Origin: JAAYJM01 sp964498585
GTDB taxonomy: Bacteria > Bacteroidota > Ignavibacteria > Kapaibacteriales > UBA2268
DNA: 64,000 bases
NCBI GenBank assembly: GCA_964498585.1
Contig: CAZCHH010000002.1
Span: 1-64,000, forward strand
Direction: 5' to 3'
Part shown: piece by piece, positions 26,430 to 35,418 of the stretch
Layout of the letters: each line of letters opens with the position of its first letter
Numbering within the stretch: the stretch's first letter is position 1
Program-made: the position numbers and the translations under genes
The notes under the pieces: generated by a model
The model's input: only the letters and a program-made list of their open reading frames with translations
Databases searched by the model: none
Told to the model about the DNA's origin: nothing

Positions 26430-28094
26430 TTGCGTAAGAATTTAATTTTATCCATATTGTCTGGACTTCTGTTAGGGCTGTCCTTTCCGCCCTACCCATT
26501 TCCTTTACTTGCGCTTGTTGGTTTAGTTCCCCTTTTGCTATTGATTGAACGACAGCCAAGGCATTTGTATTGGTATGTTTATCTTGCTTTTTTCTTATTC
26601 CATGGACTATCAAACTGGTGGATAGGAAGTTGGAGCAGTGAAACAGACCCATATCTTCTTGCTTCCTGTTTCGGACTTGCTATTTTCCATCCATTCTTTT
26701 TTATGCTACCGATTGCAACATATAATATTATAAAAAAACGCTCTCTGCCCTCTACCTCACTTATGCTTTTCCCATTTATATGGATTAGCTTTGAATGGCT
26801 TCATAGCATTGGGGAAATTGCGTATCCCTGGCTTTCCTTGGGTTATACTCAGATTTTAAATTTTTATTTTGTTCAGATTGCTGATATTTCAGGTGTTTTG
26901 GGTGTCAGCTTTTTAATCCTTTGGATTAATGTAATTATATACAAATTAACTTATCTTGCAAAACAACGAAGCACAAAAAAAATTGTAATAAGTGAACTTT
27001 TAGCAATTCCTTCATTCAAAAAATACTTAATAGCCCTTGCTTTAACTCTATTTTTACCATATATTTATGGTTTAATAAGAGTCAATCAGTTCGACCATCA
27101 GGAAATGCTTGAAATAAGTCCAACTGTAAATGTAGGAGTGATTCAACCAAATATCAATCCTTGGAAGAAATGGGATTTAGATACTTATCAACAAATTGAG
27201 CTACATCAAAAAATTCAGGATTCTCTTACTCAAGCAACAGGAAAGCTTGATTTGGCTATTTGGAGTGAAACATCAATTACTTATATTAGTCCAGAATTTA
27301 ATTTACGACATAATTTTTCTTTCCTGCAAAATTGGATTAATAGCACAAAAACCAACCTCCTTACCGGCTTTGCTGATTTTTATATTTATCCGAATAAAGA
27401 AAAAGCGCCAGCAACAGCAAGGAAGTGGATGGATACCGATTCCTTGTTTGAACCATTTAATTCAGCAATTTTAATTCAACCTCAGGATTCAAATATTTTT
27501 AATAAAAATGTTCAGATTTATCATAAAATGCAATTAACCCCCTTTGGGGAACGTGTTCCTTATGCTGAATATCTCAATTTTGCAACTAAATGGATGGAAT
27601 TTAGTGTTGGAATTTCCGGCTGGGGAATTGGTCTTAATCAGAAGAATCTATCTTTTAAAAAAAATGAGTTTGACGTTAATATTGCTCCTATAATATGCAT
27701 CGAATCAATATTTCCTCTGTTAGTAAGGAATTTTGTTCTGATGGATGCTAATTTATTAAGCGTAATTACTAATGATGGCTGGTATGACAATACAATCGGC
27801 CCGGAACAGCACTTCTATATTGCAGCAATGCGTGCAATTGAAAACAGACGCTATCTTGCAAGGTGTGCTAATACGGGAGTATCTGGTTTTATTAAACCAA
27901 CAGGAGAGCCACTATTAAAAGCACCTCAATATCAAAAAGTTGGAATTGCTGCTACTTTACCTTTATTAAGTGGAAACACTTGCTTTGCAATTATCGGGAA
28001 TTTTTTATCTATAATTTCAACTACTATAGTTTTAATTTCTATTATTTACTGTTTCTATGTAAGAAAAAATAATGACGCCCTTACTAGGACTTAA
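26430..28094 (+). CDS. lnt: Apolipoprotein N-acyltransferase
   Basis: Inner-membrane enzyme that adds the third acyl chain to lipoproteins after LspA. 554 residues: about six N-terminal membrane segments (from LILSILSGLLLGLSFPP), then a periplasmic nitrilase-like domain, then one C-terminal membrane helix. The catalytic triad is visible: E280 in WSETSITY, K366 in HKMQLTPFGERVPY and C423 in IICIES. The start is TTG; a stop lies upstream and no in-frame ATG follows it. Lipoproteins at 38262 and 44062 in this window are likely substrates. It stands alone between repeats and HPr, convergent with HPr. Confidence 0.93.
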   Translation: MRKNLILSILSGLLLGLSFPPYPFPLLALVGLVPLLLLIERQPRHLYWYVYLAFFLFHGLSNWWIGSWSSETDPYLLASCFGLAIFHPFFFMLPIATYNIIKKRSLPSTSLMLFPFIWISFEWLHSIGEIAYPWLSLGYTQILNFYFVQIADISGVLGVSFLILWINVIIYKLTYLAKQRSTKKIVISELLAIPSFKKYLIALALTLFLPYIYGLIRVNQFDHQEMLEISPTVNVGVIQPNINPWKKWDLDTYQQIELHQKIQDSLTQATGKLDLAIWSETSITYISPEFNLRHNFSFLQNWINSTKTNLLTGFADFYIYPNKEKAPATARKWMDTDSLFEPFNSAILIQPQDSNIFNKNVQIYHKMQLTPFGERVPYAEYLNFATKWMEFSVGISGWGIGLNQKNLSFKKNEFDVNIAPIICIESIFPLLVRNFVLMDANLLSVITNDGWYDNTIGPEQHFYIAAMRAIENRRYLARCANTGVSGFIKPTGEPLLKAPQYQKVGIAATLPLLSGNTCFAIIGNFLSIISTTIVLISIIYCFYVRKNNDALTRT

Positions 28095-28148
28095 ATTCAA
28101 ACATAATTCTTTAGCGTCAAATATTTAAAATTTTTCTATCATATTTTT

Positions 28149-28415
28149 TTATATTTCACCAAAACCATCTTCAAATAATTCAATAATACTATTAACAGCT
28201 TTCTGTTCGTCTGGTCCTTCTGCTCTTAGAATTAGTTCTGCATCTTGTTCTGCAGTAAGTGTCATAACTCCGATAATACTTTTTGCATTAACGGAATAGC
28301 CATCACGAGCTAAAAAAATTTCTGATTTAAATTTTGCGGCTGTTTTAACAATATTTGCTGCTGGTCTGGTATGTATGCCTGCCGGATTTATCACTTTTAC
28401 TGCAATTTCAATCAT
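28149..28415 (-). CDS. HPr phosphocarrier protein
   Basis: Small PTS-type phosphocarrier of 88 residues. H15 sits in GIHTRPAA, the site phosphorylated by enzyme I, and S46 in NAKSIIGVMTL is the HPr kinase/phosphorylase target. Both sites are kept, so it may be a transport carrier, a regulator, or both; many FCB bacteria have HPr and HPr kinase without a full sugar PTS. No enzyme I, EIIA or hprK gene is adjacent, so the partners cannot be named. Confidence 0.9.
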   Translation of the reverse strand: MIEIAVKVINPAGIHTRPAANIVKTAAKFKSEIFLARDGYSVNAKSIIGVMTLTAEQDAELILRAEGPDEQKAVNSIIELFEDGFGEI

Positions 28416-28582
28416 TATTTATTTCATTTATTCAAGAATAATAAATTAACTTTCCAAAAATTAAATATAATAAATATTTTTTTAATTTAGTTAGTTCTTT
28501 TTTAAAAAAAAGAAATAAAATTTGTATATTGGAATTTGTTTTTATATATTTTTTTAAATATTATTAGCACTAAGGAACATAA

Positions 28583-30352
28583 ATGGCAAATATCTACATT
28601 GACGAGAAGCGTTATGAAGCAAAACCGAACCAAACAATAATAGAAGTTGCTTTTCAAAATGGAATAACTATCCCTCATTTTTGCTGGCATCCCGAACTCT
28701 CCATTTCAGGTAATTGCCGAATGTGTTTAGTGGAAGTTGGTATGCCTAAGCGTCTTGCTGATGGCTCTTTTGAAAAAGATGATGATGGAAGAACAAAAAT
28801 CAGCTATTTCCCAAAGCTTCAAATTGCTTGCGCAACACTGATTAGCGATGAAATGCACGTTAGGACATTGAGCAAACCTGTAATAGATGCACAGGAAGCA
28901 GTAATGGAGTTCCTTTTAATTAATCATCCTTTAGATTGTCCAATTTGCGACGAAGCAGGCCAGTGCAAACTTCAGGAATATGCTTTTAAATATTCTGAAG
29001 GGGAAAGCCGCTTTGTTGAAACTAAAAACCACAAAGACAAACGGCAATCATGGGGACCTAACGTTTTATTTGACGCAGAGCGTTGTATTTCTTGCTCTCG
29101 TTGTATTCGTTTTGCTAAGGAAATTGCTAAACAAGATGTATTAACCTTTGTTAATCGAAACGACCACGTTACTATTCAGCTTTTTGAAGGAAAAGAGTTC
29201 GATAGCCCATACTCAATGAATGTAATTGATATATGCCCGGTTGGTGCTTTAACAAGTAAGGATTTTCGCTTCAAATCGAGAGTTTGGGATATGAGTTTTA
29301 ATAATTCCATTTGTATTGGATGCTCTCGTGGATGCAATGTAAAAATTGGGATTCGAAATAATGAAATCCTACGCTACGATCCTGCGCCCAATGCTTATGT
29401 AAACAAACATTGGCTATGCGATTGGGGACGACTTAATGTTTACCCGAAAATTAATAAAAACAGAGTAAGCGAGCCAATGATTAAAAAAGAAGGCAATTAC
29501 ATTTCAGTTTCATGGCTGGAAGCCATTGCTTTTGCAGCAAATAATTTAAAGAAATATAAAGCATCTGAAATTATGTTCTTTGGCTCTGCTAAAATGACAA
29601 ATGAAGATAATTATTTACTATCCAACTTTGTGAAGAAAATAGTGAAATCAAATAATCTTGATTTTATTCAACATATAGACGATTCGTTTGCTGATGATTT
29701 GCTTCGAACAAATGATAAAGCCCCAAATTCCAATGGTGCTATTGAATTTGGTTTGACTAATAACATTGGAGTAAAAATTAGTGATTTAGTTCCCAAAATT
29801 AGAGCTAAGCAAATTAAAGCTATGTATATTTTAGATGATGAAATAAATAAAATCCAAGGTTTAGAAAATGAGCTAAATAATATGGAATTTATTATTGTTC
29901 ATTCACAAAACCACAGCAGATTAACCGAAGTTGCTGATGTTGTTTTTGCTTCTTCTACTTTTGCAGAATCCGAAGGTACTTTCATTAATGTTAATAAAAG
30001 AGTTCAGCATTTTGAACCAATTCTTGTAACTGCAGAAAATCAACGCTATATGGGAATGAAAATGAGCCGTTTAGATAAATTTGGTTCTCATAATGACCGC
30101 TGGACTCAGCACGAACTTCGCCGCTGTAAACAGAACTGGGCAATTATCCAAATGCTTGCTAATCAATTCAATGCTAATTGGGATTTTGCTTCTTCATCAG
30201 ATGTATTCAACGAGATTGCTAATCTTTCTGCAAATTTTAAAGGAATGAACTATAAATTATTAGATTATTATCAAGGTTTGATACTCGGAAAAGCTGATAA
30301 GCCCGACAAGAAGATTTTAAATTATGTATCGCATTATTTAAGACCAGAATAG
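28583..30352 (+). CDS. nuoG: NuoG-like subunit of NADH:quinone oxidoreductase
   Basis: Electron-transfer subunit with an N-terminal Fe-S region. 2Fe-2S ligands: C34, C45, C48, C83. His-Cys3 4Fe-4S: H115, C119, C122, C128 (HPLDCPICDEAGQC). Next 4Fe-4S: C168, C171, C174, C218. A further site: C244, C247, C251, C279 (CIGCSRGC, HWLCD). The molybdopterin-oxidoreductase-like part then ends at residue 589, shorter than the ~900 residues of E. coli NuoG. The gene is isolated; the other nuo genes, typically in a cluster, are not here. A hydrogenase-type diaphorase subunit (HoxU-like plus) is the alternative, but the His-Cys3 set and the length favour NuoG. Confidence 0.85.
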   Translation: MANIYIDEKRYEAKPNQTIIEVAFQNGITIPHFCWHPELSISGNCRMCLVEVGMPKRLADGSFEKDDDGRTKISYFPKLQIACATLISDEMHVRTLSKPVIDAQEAVMEFLLINHPLDCPICDEAGQCKLQEYAFKYSEGESRFVETKNHKDKRQSWGPNVLFDAERCISCSRCIRFAKEIAKQDVLTFVNRNDHVTIQLFEGKEFDSPYSMNVIDICPVGALTSKDFRFKSRVWDMSFNNSICIGCSRGCNVKIGIRNNEILRYDPAPNAYVNKHWLCDWGRLNVYPKINKNRVSEPMIKKEGNYISVSWLEAIAFAANNLKKYKASEIMFFGSAKMTNEDNYLLSNFVKKIVKSNNLDFIQHIDDSFADDLLRTNDKAPNSNGAIEFGLTNNIGVKISDLVPKIRAKQIKAMYILDDEINKIQGLENELNNMEFIIVHSQNHSRLTEVADVVFASSTFAESEGTFINVNKRVQHFEPILVTAENQRYMGMKMSRLDKFGSHNDRWTQHELRRCKQNWAIIQMLANQFNANWDFASSSDVFNEIANLSANFKGMNYKLLDYYQGLILGKADKPDKKILNYVSHYLRPE

Positions 30353-30363
30353 TACTTAAAAAA

Positions 30364-30957
30364 TTATATTTCACATCTTCCTTCGATAGCACGAGTTATA
30401 GTTGCTTCATCTGTGAATTCGAGTTCGGCGCCCATAGGTATTCCCCGGGCTATTCTTGTTATTTTTATTCCTATAGGTTTTATAATTTTAGCGAGATATT
30501 GAATTGTAGCTTCACCTTCAATACTGGGATTTATGGCTAATATAACTTCATTTATAGTGTGAAGACGTTCAATTAATTCTTTGATTTTTATGTCAGTTGG
30601 TCCTATATTATCAAGAGGATTTAATACTCCGTGCAACACATGATAAAGCCCAAAAAATTCGTTGGTTTTTTCTATCGCCATTACATCGCTTGGTTGTTCA
30701 ACAACGCAGATAATACTCTTATCACGTTTTATTGAAGAGCAAATCGGACAAGGGTCAGTATCAGTGAAATTATGACAAACAGAACAATATTTTACATTTT
30801 TTTTCAGTTCTAGCATTGCATTAGCGAATTGTTCAACAAAACTATCACTTTGGCGAAGAATATGAAATGTTAAACGTTGTGCAGTTTTTCGCCCTATAGT
30901 CGGCAAAGATGAAAACAGTTCTACTAATTTTTCAATAGATTCTGAAGTATATTGCAT
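30364..30957 (-). CDS. recR: Recombination protein RecR
   Basis: Works with RecF and RecO in loading RecA at gaps. The 197 residues show the N-terminal helix-hairpin-helix (LVELFSSLPTIGRKTAQRL), the C4 zinc finger (YCSVCHNFTDTDPCPIC) and the Toprim domain (CVVEQPSDVMAIE, then LHGVLNPLDNIGPTD). It begins 5 nt downstream of the ebfC stop. The pair ebfC-recR is conserved in many bacteria, often after dnaX, which is not present here. Confidence 0.95.
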   Translation of the reverse strand: MQYTSESIEKLVELFSSLPTIGRKTAQRLTFHILRQSDSFVEQFANAMLELKKNVKYCSVCHNFTDTDPCPICSSIKRDKSIICVVEQPSDVMAIEKTNEFFGLYHVLHGVLNPLDNIGPTDIKIKELIERLHTINEVILAINPSIEGEATIQYLAKIIKPIGIKITRIARGIPMGAELEFTDEATITRAIEGRCEI

Positions 30958-30962
30958 ATATT

Positions 30963-31283
30963 TTATCCTTGCATTCCGGGAAGGTTTGGTAACATACTTG
31001 TAACTTTATTCATTTCTGCGGAAGCCATTTGTTGTGCTTCATGAGTTGCTTTATTAACAGCAGCAACAACTAAATCCTCTAGCATTTCAACGTCATCTTT
31101 ATTTACAATTTCGCTCGATATTTTAATTTTGACAATTTCATTGCCACCGGTCATAGTTACCTGCACCAATCCACCACCGGATTCTGCAGTTACGAGCTTT
31201 TGATTTACTTCGATTTTTATTTTTTCAATTTCCTGCTGAACTTTTTTTGCTTGTTCCAACATATTTTGCATACTGAATTTCAT
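30963..31283 (-). CDS. YbaB/EbfC-family nucleoid-associated protein
   Basis: Small DNA-binding dimer that coats the nucleoid. From the chosen ATG (31283, MKFSMQNMLEQA) it is 106 residues. GAGAAAG precedes this codon by 3 nt, so it is preferred to an upstream ATG at 31313 that would add MFLFYFFEKD. The body shows KKVQQEIEKIKIEV, the glycine-rich strand GGGLVQVTMTGGNEI and LEDLVVAAVNKATHEA. It is the first gene of a two-gene unit with recR. Confidence 0.92.
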   Translation of the reverse strand: MKFSMQNMLEQAKKVQQEIEKIKIEVNQKLVTAESGGGLVQVTMTGGNEIVKIKISSEIVNKDDVEMLEDLVVAAVNKATHEAQQMASAEMNKVTSMLPNLPGMQG

Positions 31284-31428
31284 ATCTTTCTCAAAAAAAT
31301 AAAACAAAAACACTACTATTAACGTATTTTAAAAGAATGAATTTTGATTTTATAAAAATTAAATGTAAATTTACAAAAATTTTTAATATAAATATATTAT
31401 AAATTAATAAAACAATTATGGAGAATTT

Positions 31429-32115
31429 ATGGGAATATTTAGTAGAATAGCAGATATTTTCAAAGCTAATGTAAACGATACATTAGACAAAGCAGAAGAA
31501 CCAGAGAAAATGCTAAAACAAATGGTCATTGAAATGGAGCAATCTGTGAATAAAGCAACTTTAGCTGTTGCTAATGCTATTGCAAATGAGAAGAATTTGG
31601 AAAGAAAACTTGAAAAAGCCCGAAATGAAAAAGCTGATTGGGAACAAAAAGCTGTTCAGGCGCTTAACGCAGGAAGAGATGACCTTGCTAAAGCTGCTCT
31701 CGAAAAGAAAGTTATTTCTGAAAGAAATTTTCTCGATTTACAACCAATTTATCAGCAGGCAAAATCTACTTCTGATAAAATGAGAACTCAGTTAAACTCT
31801 TTAAAAGCTAAATTAGATGAAGCAAGAAGCAGACAAAGTACACTTGTTGCGCGTTCTCAAGCTGCCAAAGCTCAAAAGCAAATTGCTCAATCATTTAGCG
31901 GAGTCGGCTCAGATGCCTTCAGCAAATTTGACAAATACGAAACTAAAATCGAGCAGCTCGAATCTCAAGCCGAAGCTTTTGAAACGCTTGCAGGCGAAAA
32001 TACCAAACTCGATGACGAATTTAAAATGCTCGGTACCAGCGCTTCAGTTGATGCTGAATTACTTGCTTTAAAAGAAAAAATGGGAATGCTTCCACCTAAT
32101 AATAATCCTCAGTAA
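31429..32115 (+). CDS. pspA: PspA/IM30-family membrane-stress protein
   Basis: Peripheral inner-membrane protein forming ESCRT-III-like assemblies. 228 residues, almost entirely coiled coil. The N-terminus MGIFSRIADIFKANVNDTLD is the amphipathic helix that binds membranes, and EEPEKMLKQMVIEMEQSV is the family signature. Typical psp partners (PspF, PspB, PspC) are absent. A YbjN-like gene starts 22 nt downstream, an association that suggests the two are co-transcribed. TATGGAGAATTTATG supplies a Shine-Dalgarno sequence. Confidence 0.93.
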   Translation: MGIFSRIADIFKANVNDTLDKAEEPEKMLKQMVIEMEQSVNKATLAVANAIANEKNLERKLEKARNEKADWEQKAVQALNAGRDDLAKAALEKKVISERNFLDLQPIYQQAKSTSDKMRTQLNSLKAKLDEARSRQSTLVARSQAAKAQKQIAQSFSGVGSDAFSKFDKYETKIEQLESQAEAFETLAGENTKLDDEFKMLGTSASVDAELLALKEKMGMLPPNNNPQ

Positions 32116-32137
32116 TTTTTTTTGAATGGAGAGAAAT

Positions 32138-32626
32138 ATGATTAATAAATATGAAAAAACTCAGCATAGCAAAGAAGATTTTGAAACTCCTCAAGAATTA
32201 ATAAATCAATCTATTGAAAAAGTTACTGCTTATCTGAATAAACACTTCCCAGATAATTTAAATTATGATAACGGTAGTTTTACAATTTCTTCTGGCTCTA
32301 CTCAGGTAATGATAATTGTGCGACCTTTTACTGCTACAGAAACATGTGTTGAACTTGTTGCTAATGTCGTTACCAATGCTAATATTAACGATGAATTACT
32401 TCGCTTCTTAATGCATAAGAACGCAGAACTTCATTTCGGTTCTTTTGGGCTACTTTTTGATGGTACCATTACATTTTCTTATTCTATTACCGGGTCTTGC
32501 ATCCAGGAAAGTCAATTTATTACTTCGCTTCAAGCTGTCTCAATTATTTCAGATTATTACGATGATATTATTGTTGAAATGGCTGGTGGAAACCGTGCAA
32601 GTGATATTGTTGACAGAATCGAATAG
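32138..32626 (+). CDS. YbjN-domain protein
   Basis: About 162 residues, cytoplasmic, alpha/beta pattern of the YbjN/T3SS-chaperone-like fold: VMIIVRPFTATETCVELVANVV, then LLRFLMHKNAELHFGSFGLL and the strand GTITFSYSITGSCI. Biochemical function in the family is largely unknown, with suggested chaperone-like roles. The ATG at 32126 lies within GGAGAG, so the second ATG (32138, MINKYEKTQH), 6 nt after that Shine-Dalgarno sequence, is chosen. It is 22 nt after pspA, which hints at a membrane-stress role, as an inference only. Confidence 0.8.
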   Translation: MINKYEKTQHSKEDFETPQELINQSIEKVTAYLNKHFPDNLNYDNGSFTISSGSTQVMIIVRPFTATETCVELVANVVTNANINDELLRFLMHKNAELHFGSFGLLFDGTITFSYSITGSCIQESQFITSLQAVSIISDYYDDIIVEMAGGNRASDIVDRIE

Positions 32627-33027
32627 AAATTTCATTTTGATATTTCATTTTAAATAAAGCTTTTGCTTTATCTTCGTTTGCCAATGACATCTTTACTTTT
32701 GTCGGTCATTCTGAGCGGAGCGAAGAATCCAGAGAATAGTGGTTAAAAGAAATTTTTCTGGATTCTTCACTTCGTTCAGAATGACTTTGTTAAGTGATGT
32801 CATTCTCTATTTAAATAAAAGTCTTCTTTTATCAGGGGGTTCGGAATGACATTTTGATTTTGCACTTTTAGTTAGCGGTTTGGTATTACATCCGTCAGAA
32901 TAACAATATGAAGATTATGTCATCTCTATTTCAATGAAGCATTCGCTTTATCGTGGGATTCGGTATGACAGAAATAGGTTAAGATGTCATAAGAAATCCC
33001 TAATTATTCGGAAAGAACAAAAAAAAA
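32627..33027. repeat. Intergenic GTCATTCTGA and GGGATTCGG repeats
   Basis: A GTCATTCTGAGCGGAGCGAAGAATCCAGA element with complementary right end spans 32705-32785. It is flanked by TTTAAATAAA...CTTTATC...GGGATTCGG(T/A)ATGACA fragments (about 32640-32690, 32800-32850, 32930-32970). The same pair occurs at 39060-39240 and 42880-43080. No gene is seen. Confidence 0.7.
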
Positions 33028-33052
33028 GTCCTGTATCTCGAAAATACAGGAC
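33028..33052 (-). terminator. Terminator after the PP2C phosphatase gene
   Basis: 9-bp arms GTCCTGTAT/ATACAGGAC with loop CTCGAAA, and on the minus strand a run of eight or nine T follows. It lies 31 nt past the stop. Confidence 0.8.
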
Positions 33053-33082
33053 ATTTATAAAAATATATCAATCTTAAAAAAT

Positions 33083-34336
33083 CTACTTTTCATCTCTTTT
33101 AATGACAACAATTGTTTTATCGTCATTAATTGTAGTATTTGCAGAGAATTTCTGAACTTCTTCCAAGAGATTATAAGCAATTATTTTGGGGGTTTCTTTA
33201 TGATATTTTCTAAGAACATCAGCAATACGTTCTTCACCAAAGAATTCATTTTCAGTATTTCTTGCTTCAGTAATTCCGTCAGTATAAATAACTAAAATAT
33301 CTCCCGGTTTCATTGTGGTATTTTCAACTTCAATTTTCTGATTTTGCATTAAACCAAGCAAACCTCCTGTAGCAGGCAAAAACTCAACAGTATCGCAGGC
33401 AGGGCAATAGTGTATAGGAGTACAATGTCCGGCATTGGCATAAAGCACTAATCTGTTAGAAGATAAGGTCAATTCGCAATAAAACAGAGTAACGAATCTT
33501 TCAGATGGAAAAGTATCGTAAATAAGAGTATTTAATCTGTTGATTAGATGTGAAATCCGAGTAGAGTAGCTAAACCCCATTCTAATAGCTCCTGAAACGA
33601 AAAGAGCTTGAATAGCAGCAGGTAGTCCTTTGCTTGCAGCATCGCTAACAACTATTCCAAGTCGTTCTTCCTGCCCCAAAGGACTTTTTAAATAGTCGAA
33701 GTAGTCGCCACCGACCTGACTGTCTGGAATACAGGCGCCGAAGATTTTATAATCGTGAAATTCAAGATTATGCTCTGGCAAAAGATTCCGCTGGATTTCT
33801 GAAGCCCGTTCCAAATCTTTATTGAATTTTAGTTTTTCTGCATTGGAAGATAAATTTAAAAGAGCAATAGATGCGACACTGCTAATAATAGTCAGCGTTT
33901 CATAAAAGGATTGTAAAATCTGAGGAGCATTAAATCCAATTGCATATTTAAAATACATCCCACTTGGCAATTTAATCAACTCCCCAACACCAGTAATAGA
34001 AAAAAATTCGATTCCAGTATCTAAAAGCACTTTATCCGTTTCAAAATTTAAAATAGTTCTTTGTGTTCTGAGCTTTTTAAAAATTGGTTGGTTCTTTATA
34101 GGAACAGAATAATCATCAGGGATTTTTTTCAGATTGCCGTGCTGATATTTAAGCCGATAAACCTCTTCTTTAGCATCAAGCTCCCAGATTCTACCACCAA
34201 CAATAGCAAAATCACCATAATCAACTACATCGCTGACTAATTTTTCAAGAAGGGTTAGTTCGTCTTTAAATTGCCCAGTTGCTAATCCTTCTACTAATTT
34301 ATATATATCTCTTTGATTTAAAGTATTTGGGTCCAT
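33083..34336 (-). CDS. RsbU/SpoIIE-type PP2C serine phosphatase
   Basis: Cytoplasmic regulatory phosphatase, usually acting on anti-anti-sigma proteins. 417 residues: an N-terminal GAF-like sensor region (to about residue 175), a short helix, then the PPM domain. Metal-binding and core motifs are visible: GGDYFDYL, VVSDAASKGLPAA, YANAGHCTPIHY, LVIYTDGITEARN and NDDKTIVVIK. No anti-sigma or STAS gene adjoins it, so its target is not known. It starts 14 nt after dapA, so it is co-transcribed with lysine synthesis, a link I cannot explain. Confidence 0.88.
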   Translation of the reverse strand: MDPNTLNQRDIYKLVEGLATGQFKDELTLLEKLVSDVVDYGDFAIVGGRIWELDAKEEVYRLKYQHGNLKKIPDDYSVPIKNQPIFKKLRTQRTILNFETDKVLLDTGIEFFSITGVGELIKLPSGMYFKYAIGFNAPQILQSFYETLTIISSVASIALLNLSSNAEKLKFNKDLERASEIQRNLLPEHNLEFHDYKIFGACIPDSQVGGDYFDYLKSPLGQEERLGIVVSDAASKGLPAAIQALFVSGAIRMGFSYSTRISHLINRLNTLIYDTFPSERFVTLFYCELTLSSNRLVLYANAGHCTPIHYCPACDTVEFLPATGGLLGLMQNQKIEVENTTMKPGDILVIYTDGITEARNTENEFFGEERIADVLRKYHKETPKIIAYNLLEEVQKFSANTTINDDKTIVVIKRDEK

Positions 34337-34350
34337 TTGATTTTATAAAT

Positions 34351-35241
34351 TTAAATAAAATTTTGTTCTTTTAAAGCTTTTTTAATTAATTGCTTGCTTT
34401 CATCTTTTAAAGGTAGTAATGGCATACGAATATTTTCATTTACCATTTTCATTAAAGAAAGTGCATATTTTGCAGGTACCGGATTCGGTTCTATAAAATT
34501 TAATTCCATTAGTTTATAAAGTGAATAATGAATTTTCTGAGCTTCTTTAAATTTCCCTTTAAGAGCTAAATTGATACATTCAGCGTATTGCTTTGGTGCA
34601 TAATTAGATATAACAGAAATCACACCTTTTCCACCTACTGCAATTATTGGAAGTGTAAGCGAATCGTCTCCGGATAATAAAGAAAAACCTTTCGGCGCAT
34701 TTGCAATTATATCCATCATTTGCATTAAATTACTCGAAGCTTCTTTTGTTGCAATTACATTTTTACAACAGTTTGCAATCTTTAATTGTGTTTCTGCTGT
34801 GATATTGACGCCTGTTCTACCCGGAATATTGTAAATTATTACAGGAATACTAATTGAGTCTGCAATTAGTTTATAATGCTTAAAAAGTCCATCCTGCGTC
34901 GGTTTTAAATAGTAAGGAGCGACAATAAGAACGGCATCTGAGCCATTATCCTGAGCAAATTTAGATAATTCAATTGATTGTTCTGTTTCATAAGTTCCTG
35001 TTGCTGCTATAACTGGCAGTCTTCCTGCTGATATTTCAACTGACTTAATAATGATTTCCTGTTTTTCTTTCAGCTTTAAAGTAGCGCTTTCACCTGTTGA
35101 ACCACAAACAACTATACCCTGCACTCCGTTTTCTATTTGGAACTCAATCAAATTCTCCAACTGCTTAAAATCTACAATACCCTTTTTAGTAAATGGAGTA
35201 ACTATTGCAGTAATTGTTCCGGAAATATTTGACAAACCCAT
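34351..35241 (-). CDS. dapA: 4-hydroxy-tetrahydrodipicolinate synthase
   Basis: Condenses pyruvate with aspartate semialdehyde, the entry to diaminopimelate and lysine. 296 residues in a TIM barrel. The Schiff-base lysine is in VIATKEASSN, the proton-relay tyrosine in IIYNIPGRTGVN, and the GST loop is CGSTGESATLK. The product supplies the meso-DAP that MurE is predicted to use. It heads a unit with the phosphatase and has a well-spaced promoter, divergent from ispH. Confidence 0.95.
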   Translation of the reverse strand: MGLSNISGTITAIVTPFTKKGIVDFKQLENLIEFQIENGVQGIVVCGSTGESATLKLKEKQEIIIKSVEISAGRLPVIAATGTYETEQSIELSKFAQDNGSDAVLIVAPYYLKPTQDGLFKHYKLIADSISIPVIIYNIPGRTGVNITAETQLKIANCCKNVIATKEASSNLMQMMDIIANAPKGFSLLSGDDSLTLPIIAVGGKGVISVISNYAPKQYAECINLALKGKFKEAQKIHYSLYKLMELNFIEPNPVPAKYALSLMKMVNENIRMPLLPLKDESKQLIKKALKEQNFI

Positions 35242-35313
35242 AAATTACCTCTTAAATATAAGTATTATTTTATTTATTTTGTTTTTCAAGCAGTTTTTAT
35301 TTTTATAAAAAAA

Positions 35314-35344
35314 CAAAAATACAATTTTTAAATCAATAAATCAA
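35314..35344 (-). promoter_or_regulatory. Bacteroidota-type promoter for dapA
   Basis: On the minus strand: TTG (35344-35342), 20-nt spacer, TATTTTTG (35321-35314). Identical geometry to the atpD promoter. It lies 73 nt before the dapA ATG. Confidence 0.6.
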
Positions 35345-35381
35345 GAATTACTTGTTTGGTTTCTAAATCGGAATTTTTTAC

Positions 35382-35389
35382 TAATTTTG
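35382..35389 (+). promoter_or_regulatory. TAnnTTTG -7 box upstream of ispH
   Basis: TAATTTTG lies 30 nt before the ispH ATG. A TTTG lies 23-24 nt upstream, slightly further than in the dapA and atpD promoters. Confidence 0.4.
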
Positions 35390-35418
35390 AATAAAATTAA
35401 TTAATATTGATTGAATTT

